64,000 nucleotides of DNA from NCBI GenBank assembly GCA_963758205.1, contig CAVWUM010000001.1, forward strand, positions 248,001 through 312,000, read 5' to 3'. The position numbers and the translations under genes are program-made. The notes under the pieces were generated by a model. The model was not told the origin of the DNA. It saw only the letters and a list, made by a program, of their open reading frames with translations, and did no database searches. This DNA comes from Owenweeksia sp963758205 (GTDB taxonomy: Bacteria; Bacteroidota; Bacteroidia; Flavobacteriales; Schleiferiaceae). Positions 44,241 through 53,200 of the stretch are shown piece by piece (position 1 is the stretch's first letter; the number at the start of each line of letters is the position of its first letter).

Positions 44241-47200
44241 ATGCAATCTCACAATTCAGCAAACTACAAGTTTATAAGAATGCTCAGGGCCATATTTGGT
44301 CTTTTGGGTAGATTTAAAACCGGTCAAATCAAACAGTATCCTAAGTGGGGGATGGCCTGTGGATTTTTAATGGTAACCTCTGTTTACGCACAAACGGGTA
44401 ATTATTCGTACGGCTTCGAAACTGCTCCGGGTCCAAATGATTGGAGTGCTAATATTCAAACAGCCAGTGGTGCTATAACTGCTGCTTCTGGTAGTTTTTA
44501 TGGTCAGGAGCCTAATGCGGCCGGCAATTTTACGCGCTTTGGAGGCTACAATTCCATTTTCCCCTGTAATGGGTATAAAACTTCAATGAAAATCTACCTG
44601 GATGTGGCCGGGGGGTATGCAAATGATACACGCGCAGATTATTCTTCTGCCGCAAATGGTTCAGATGGAAATCATGAAAGAGATTTTATTTTCTCTATTG
44701 GATTTTATGATGATGCAGTGGCACCCGGATCGGGCAATAGATTTGTAGTAAGCGCAAGTAATAACTCATTGGGAAACCCAAAAGGCGGATTAAATCCTAC
44801 GGTAATTGCAACGGCTTCAGGTTGGTATAGGTTTGAACATAGTTTTGAGAATAACGCAGGCGTATTACAGGTTGTAATGAAGGTTTATGATCCTTCAAAT
44901 AGTGTTGTAGGAACCTGGACGTTGAGCAATCCCGCAGATTTAATTCCATCGGTTGTTGGAGGAAACCGATATGGTTGGGTTGTGGCAAATCAATTTCCAT
45001 CCTTAGCCATAGATGACATTGAGCTTACATTGAACCCGGGTAATTTACCCACAGCCTCTACCGATTTTGAAACTTTTAGTACAGGTACCGTTAACTATCA
45101 AGGGCCCGGATGTGTGGCTACAATACCCGCTGGGGGTGGAGGCACATACACAGTTCCGAGCCCTTACGGTAGTTTATGGACTGTGACAGATGAATGGGGA
45201 ACAGCCCCAAGTTCGTTTGATCAGGAAGTGACAGACGATGGTTCTGCAAACATGGTTTGGCGAGTTTCTAACGCAGTAACCACGGGTGGCTTTAGTAACC
45301 TGCCAAACTCCCCAAGCAGCGCAATGGTGGCTGGAGAATCTACAGCGGCATTATATAATGATCGGGGGAATGATCACACAGCACCTTTAAACCCTCCAAA
45401 CTCGCGTGCCAGTGCTACAACAAGTAATTTTCATTCTGGCTTTAGATTTAAATCTTCCACAGGAGCTGCGCAGAGTAATCTATCAATAAACGTTAGCCCA
45501 ACTCCCAGACAATCATCTATTAGGTCGAGTTTTGTTAGTATTACTGACAATGGATCTACAGGTTTTGATCTGACTTTCTTCGAAACATCACCAGGTAATA
45601 GTTTTGATCCTACAGTGATTGCCACAAACCTGTCATATACAGATTGGCACCAATTAGACATTTATATCAATTTTGTGGATGGACTAGGAGCTGGTGGCAT
45701 TGGTAATGACATTGTAGTTGTTGAACTGGATGGAGTAGTAGTGCATGTTGGCACATCATGGGAGAGCTTTTATGCCGAGAACCCTGGGTCTTTCCCCAAT
45801 GCTCCTTATGCCGTAGATGCGCTAATGTTCAGACTTTCAGGTACGGCAGCACCAGCTAATTCGGGTAATGGCTTTTACATCGATGATGTTACTTATGACA
45901 ACATTGCTTTGCCAGCTGGCCCCATAAAACTGTATACAGATAACTCGCTTACAACCTTAATAAGCACACATTTTACAATTCAAGCGGCTGTTGATGCTGC
46001 AAGTGCTGGAAATGCGATTGACGTGCCAGCCGGAACCTACATGGAAGATCTCCTTGTAAACAAAGCTAACCTTACGCTTATCGGTGCCGGAATAGATCAA
46101 TCAATAATAGACCATAGCGGCCAGCCGGGCCACGGTAACGCAGGGGTTTACATCTTGGCTAATGGTGTTACCATGAAGGGCTTTACCGTAATTGATAATG
46201 ATGGTGGCAGTGTGCCTCGCTATGGACTTAAAGTGGGAACTAGCAGTGTTACCACTGATGATGTAACCCTTGATAGTGTAAAGGTTACTCAAAGCTTCCG
46301 CACCGGATTTGATTTGGCCAGGCCAAAAAATATTGTACTTCAGGATGTATTTGCCATCAATAATGGTGGAGCAGGTATATTTATGAGTAATCCGGAAGGA
46401 GCCTTGCTAAATGATATTACCACAAGCGGAAATCCGTGGACCGGGGTATCAATCTCCAGCCGCAGCGACTGGCCCGGAGATGCCACAGGAGTAGTGTTTA
46501 CCGGTACCAACAGCTTTGGCGAAAACGGAGGTAAAAACGGTGGTGTGCAGATAGAAAGTGATAACACACTTCCAATTTCCTGGGGTAGTGATATTGCTGA
46601 TGGTAAGGATGTAACCATCCAACTGAATGAACTGGGTTACACACTGAGCGGCCCCACTACAAACACTTTTGGATCTATTATTTATGCGCCATATTTCAGG
46701 TTCTTCCAAACCCTGCCACAGGCACAATCAGCCGCAGGTATTGGCCCCGATCATGTGGATAGGCCTCGTTACATTCAGGATGCTTTCTGCAGTAGTACTC
46801 CTGATTCCACCAACTTCTATGTATATGATTTTGCTGATACAGCCATGACCATACAGGCCGCGGTAGATGCCGCTGTAGATGGCAATACAGTTAATGTGTT
46901 TGCCGGTGAGTTTACAGAGCAGGTAGAGATCACCAAAGACCTGACTCTGATAGGGCAGGGCAAAGGCGTAACCACTGTAAAGGGTTTGGCCAATATGCCT
47001 CTATTCTTTACTACTTCAGGTCCAAACTATCCGGTAATTTATGTACACGATGCCGATAGCGTAATAGTGCAGAATCTTACCGTAGATGGTGCCGGACAGG
47101 GAAATACAAACAATCGTTACCAGGGTGTAGGCTATAGCAATGCCGGTGGTAAAATCACTAATGTGGAAGTGAAAGCCGTACGTCACACACCATTGAATGG

Positions 47201-50200
47201 CGTTCAGGGTGGTATCGGAATTTTTGTGGATGCCTCTTCAGGAACGGCTCGTTCGGTATTGGTTACCAACTGTATGGTATATGATTTCCAGAAAAACGGG
47301 ATGTCCTTTAGCGGAGAAGACCTTATTGCTACTGTAGACAGTAATATGATTACAGGTGCCGGGCCATTGGGTTCTGGTCTTCCTGCTCAAAACGGCATTC
47401 AGTTTTATGGTACCAATGGTGGTAATATCTCCAATAACCAGATTAGCGGAATAAATTATACCCCATCATCTTTTGTTGCCTGCGGTATTATCTCTTTTTA
47501 TGATCTGAGTACTATAAATATTTTCGGCAATAGGCTGGATAGTAATGAAGTGGGTATTTATAATCAGGGTAACTCATTAGCCATTTATAATAATGAGATT
47601 AATGGAGGAGACTTTGGTCTGTACTCCTATGCCGGTAATGCCGAATCTAATACAGTTACCGCCAATAATAATTCCTTCACAAAATATGATTACGGAGCTT
47701 TAATAGGTAATGCCGGGAGTGGTACGGTTACATCCACTATCCAAAACAACAGCTTTACCGATATTGAAGGTTTTACGATTTATGCCTTCGGAACGGTTGA
47801 TACCGTTCAGGGACAGTGTAACTGGCACGGATCAGTTAATCCAAATGATGTGGAAAACCTGGTGGTTGGTCAGGTGGCCTACGAGCCCTATTTGATTGAT
47901 GGTACCGATAGCCTTGCTGATGTAGGTTTCCAACCCAACCCTGGGGCTTGTCAATCGGCCGATTGCCCTGATGGAAGCTGTGATGGGTGTTTTGCCTTTG
48001 AGGCATTTAATGAAACATCGGCTACAGCAGGATGGATTACAGACCGCTACGAGCCTGATAGCTTTTATGTGGATGTAAATGATAGCCTACTTGTTCACCT
48101 GATTGATGCCTCTGATGCTCAATCCGGATTTCAGGCTACCCAGGGTAAAAAGAGTACTATTGATTATACCGGAGCGCGTTTGTTAACGGTAGATCTTTAT
48201 GTACCATCATCGTGGGAAACCACTGGCCGCAGGATGGCCGGCCTATGGGGTGTTGCTAATGATGATACCAACAACATTTCAGGTTACCCCATCATTGAAT
48301 TTACCAGTGAAGGTACTCCGCGTTTCCGTGCGTATGAAGGCGATGGTAGCTGGATCGACATGGGTCTGCCCTGTGATTTTGCTTACGATGAGTGGTACAC
48401 TCTTCGAATTGAGTTACTGCCTTCAGGCGAGTTCCTTTATTCAGTGGAAGATCTTAGCGCAACCACTATGGAGCATGGTCAGAATGCCAGCTCTTCCATT
48501 CGTGAAGTAATTCTTCAGGGACACAATACGGCAGCCGGTGTAACCTACGAAATAAACTGGGATAACCTGGCCTTTGGTAATGCTCCCGAAGTACTGTTTG
48601 ATACTATCCTCCCTGAGCCCATCGCTGTAGGTAGCGGTATAAGTAACGAGCACATGGCCGTGGGTGAGTACTGCGGTATCGATGCAGGCCTTAAAGCTAT
48701 CCAACGATTCCTGGGAGACATAGAGCCAGTAGATGGCAATGTGTACCAGGTAGGTACGGGCGTATCGCCAACCAATGCCAGCAATACCACACCCGATCCC
48801 GGTACGGCCCGCTGGAATTATGTAGTGAGCGTAAACCTGGGTGATTACACCTTCAACGATCTTAACGTTTACCTGGATATAGACTTCGATAATTCAGACA
48901 GTGCTTGTGGCGTAGGACCTTACGTGGCCGACATTAGCCAGTTTATGATTACCAATAGCATGGGCGGTACAAGTGTCTATCAGGATGCCCAAAACCTTGG
49001 TTTCAACTTCTGGCAAACCATTGGCGATCCTGCTATCCTTCCATTTGATCCCTATGCAGAAGGTACTTATGACCTGAGAATCCGTATTGAAAACAAAGAC
49101 GGCCTGGAGCTTTTGAATATTCCAATCTCTGTAGAGGTAGATTGCGAATTCCTTGATCCTGAAGATAACCTGGAGCCACCTATGCTCGCTTGTCCTTCGG
49201 ATACAAGCATTAATGCAGGAACAGTGATTGATCCATGGATAACCGGCATGGCTACGGCCAGCGGCTCTTGCGAACAAACTATTACCTATACAGATAGCGT
49301 GGCTGGCGATAGCTGCGGAACCAGCGGTGTGGTTATCCGCACCTGGGCTATGACTTACGGTGATAGCACCTACACCTGTGACCAGACGATCACCATTATT
49401 GATACCACTGCTCCCACGCTTAGTGCATGTCCGGCAGATATTACTGCCTTTGCAGCCTGTGGTGATTGTGAAACTCCGGTAACATTCGAAGCTCCAATGG
49501 CTATGGATGAAACCTATTTTGAAGGTTTTGAAAATGCGGCATTCGTTTCCGGCCAGGGCTCTTACCAGGGTTGGAATGATGCTTCGGCTTCACTAACCAG
49601 GGTAGTATCAGGCACCAATGGCATCAGTTCATTTGATGGTACATCTCATGGATTGCTTGATACCAACGGAGCGGGTGCATCTACCGGGGCCTATACCCGC
49701 CTGGGCGGCTACAGCTCTGAGTTTGGTGATGGCTTTAGTACCTATCAAAGTATTTATATTGATCTTTCTGATCCCGCGGTAAGCGGAGATACTTATGGCT
49801 GGGATCTTAGTACGGCAGCCTCTAACCAAAGCGGAGGCCACCTGAGAGATTTCATTTTCCATACAGCATCCAATGCCAGTGGAAATGTATTGATTGCCGG
49901 TAGTAACAATACCAACTTTACCCGCAGAAATGATCTGGCTGGCCTCAACAATTACGAGATTACAACCAGTGGCTGGTACACCTTTGAGTGGGTATTCCGT
50001 GATAGCGCAGGTGCATTGGCCGTAGATTTAAATCTGCTGGATGCCGGGGGCAACCACTTGTGGACTGAAACCCGCTATAATGCCGGTGATGATATTGCAT
50101 CCACTGCAGGTGGAAACCGGTACATGTGGTTCACCTTCCTTGAGGTTGAAAATCTTCACATCGATAACACCAGTATGATTCGCGATGTGATGGTAAGCTG

Positions 50201-53200
50201 TTCTATTGCCAGCGGTGATACCTTAGGTGTAGGTACTACTGCAGTAAGCTGTTCCGCTAGCGATGCCTGTGGAAATGTGGCTTCATGCTCATTTGATGTG
50301 AACGTAGAGAAGTATTACCTAGAAGAATTTAACGACTCTGTGATTACTTCTGACACCGCTGCGCCTGGCGTGTGGTACACTGACCGCTACGCACCTGACA
50401 GCTTCTATGTAAATGTGGATAGTGTACTGGTACACTCTATTGATGCCGCTGACGGTGCAACTAGCCGTCCTTCAGGATTTAGCTCAGCATTTTACAACAC
50501 CCAGGGCCGTAAGTATGATCTTAACTGTGGCCAATTGATACAGGTTGACCTGTACGTGCCGGCTGCCTGGGAAAACACTGGCCGCAGAATGGCAGGTGTA
50601 TGGGGAACAGCTGTAGACATGAGCAGTTCCATATCAGGCTACCCAATTATTGAATTTACCAGTGATAGCATTCCACGCTTCCGCGGATACGAAGGCGATG
50701 GTAGCTGGATAGATATGGGTCTTCCATGTGACTTTGCCTATGACGAGTGGTACACTTTGCGCATGGAAATGCTGCCCAACGGGGAGTTCCGTTATTCGGT
50801 TAACGACCTCAGAATTACTACAGAACTTCATGGCGTAAATGGATCGGTAAACTTTACCAACCTAATTCTTCAGGGCCATAATACGGATGCAGGTGTTACC
50901 TATGAGATAAACTGGGATAACCTGATTTACGGTGATGCTCCTGATATTATGTACGATGCTACACTGCCTGATGCTATTGCCATTGGGTCAGGTTTAAGCA
51001 GCGATCATATGGCCATAGCCGAATACTGTGAAATTAGTGCAGGTATTAAAGCTCATAAACGCTTCCTTGGAGATGTAACGCCAGTAGATGGTGATCGTCC
51101 GGGCGATACCTACCAGTTTGGTACCGGGGTATCTCCTCAGTCTTCGGATAATATGGTTCTTGATAGTGGCCTGGCCCGCTGGAACTACCTGCTTAGTGTA
51201 AACCTCGGTTCCCTTACGTTTAATGAAGTGAATGTGTACCTCGATATTGATTTTGATCCTTCAGACAGCGCTTGTGGAGTAGGGCCTTACACGGCTGACC
51301 TTAGTGCTTTCCTTATTACCAATGGCCAGGGCGCTACCAGCATGTTCCAGTCTTCTGAAAACCTTGGTTTTGGATTCTGGCAAACTATAGGCGATCCGGC
51401 TATCCTGCCATTCGATCCCTATGCTGAAGGTGTATATGATATTACACTTCGCGTGGAAACGCCCGTAGGAATCGAGTTAATAGATCTTCCGATTCGTGTG
51501 GATGTGTCTTGTGATTTTGTGGATCCTGAAGACGATCTGGAGCCACCCATGTTGGCTTGCCCATCTGATACCACTATTAGTTCTGATATGCCAAGAGATC
51601 CCTGGTTGACAGGTATGGCTACAGCTTCGGGAAGTTGTGAGCAAACTATCACGTATTCTGATAATGTAGTTGTGGATAGCTGCGGAACAAGCGGTGTTGT
51701 GATTCGTACCTGGTCTATGACCTACGGAGATAGCACTTATACCTGTGACCAGACTATTACCATAATAGATACTATGGGCCCTGTGCTTACCGGTTGCCCA
51801 ATGGATACCACACTATTTGCAACTAACGATAGTGGCGCTGTAGTAATGTTTGATGAGCCTACGGCTTATGATCTTTCCTACTTTGAAGGTTTTGAAAATG
51901 CGGCTTTCATGGCCGGATCTTCATCCCTAATCAACTACCAGGGCTGGAATAGCTATAATGGTCAGCTTAACAGGGTAGCCTCAGGTACTGATGGTATTAC
52001 CTCTAAGAGTGGATCAGCCCACGCTGTAATTGATACCAATGGCTCTGTTGGACAAACCGGAGTATTTGGAAGACTGGGAGGTTATAGTACTGAATTTGGT
52101 GATGGCTTTACGGTTAGCCAGGATGTGTATATCGATCTGACTGACCCTGCAGTAACAGGAGATACCTACGGATGGGATCTTTCAGTAGCTGCGAACAGTC
52201 AGTCCAATTCACATCGCAGGGATTTCATTTTCCATGTAGCATCTAATGCCAGTGGTAATGTGCTGATCGGTGCCAGTAACAACACTAACGGCACTCGAAG
52301 AAATGACCTCGCCTCATTGAGCAATAACTATGAAATTACTGCTTCAGGCTGGTATCATTTTGAGTGGGTATTCCGCGACAGTGCAGGCTCGCTTGCTGTT
52401 GATCTTAACATGAGTGATGATATGGGCACTGAGCTTTTCAGCGAAACCCGCTACAATGCATCAGACGATATCGCCACTATAGTAGGCGGTAACCGCTATA
52501 TCTGGTTTATTTTCCTTGAAGTGGAAAATCTTCATATAGATAATACCCAAATGGTAAGAGAGGCCGCACTGAGCTGTACTGCCGAAAGTGGTGATCACTT
52601 TTACACCGGTATTACCCCAGTAAACTGCAGTGCTGCAGATGCTTGTGGAAATGGCAATAGCTGCTCATTTAATGTAACTGTTGTTGATACAGCCGGAGCT
52701 CTGAATTTTGACGGTGCAGATGATGTGGTGAGTGTGCCACATGATGCCGGTCTTTCAGCTTTTGGAAATGCTATAACCGTTGAGGCCTGGATAAAGCCAG
52801 AAGCTGTTAGCGGCAACCAGGGTATAATAGGTAAGTGGAACGACCTTGGACCAACCAACCGCAGAAGTTACCTGATGTGGCTCCGTGATGATGAGGTGCA
52901 ATTCTATGTTTCCTCTACGGGTGCTGATTTCCCAAGCGCTTTGTCGTCTGATCAGGTTTCGGCTGGCGAATGGACACACGTTGCCGGAACATTTGACGGA
53001 AGTACCATTAATGTTTACATAAATGGAGTGCTTTCTACTTCAACACCATTCAGCGGAAGCTTGTATAACAATACCGTTGACCCTCTACTTATTGGCGCTG
53101 TTGATGGAGGTGGATCTTCGCGCAGACATTTTGATGGTAGTATTGATGAAGTTCGTATTTACAACCGCGCATTATGTGCTGATGAGATACTGGCGCATAC

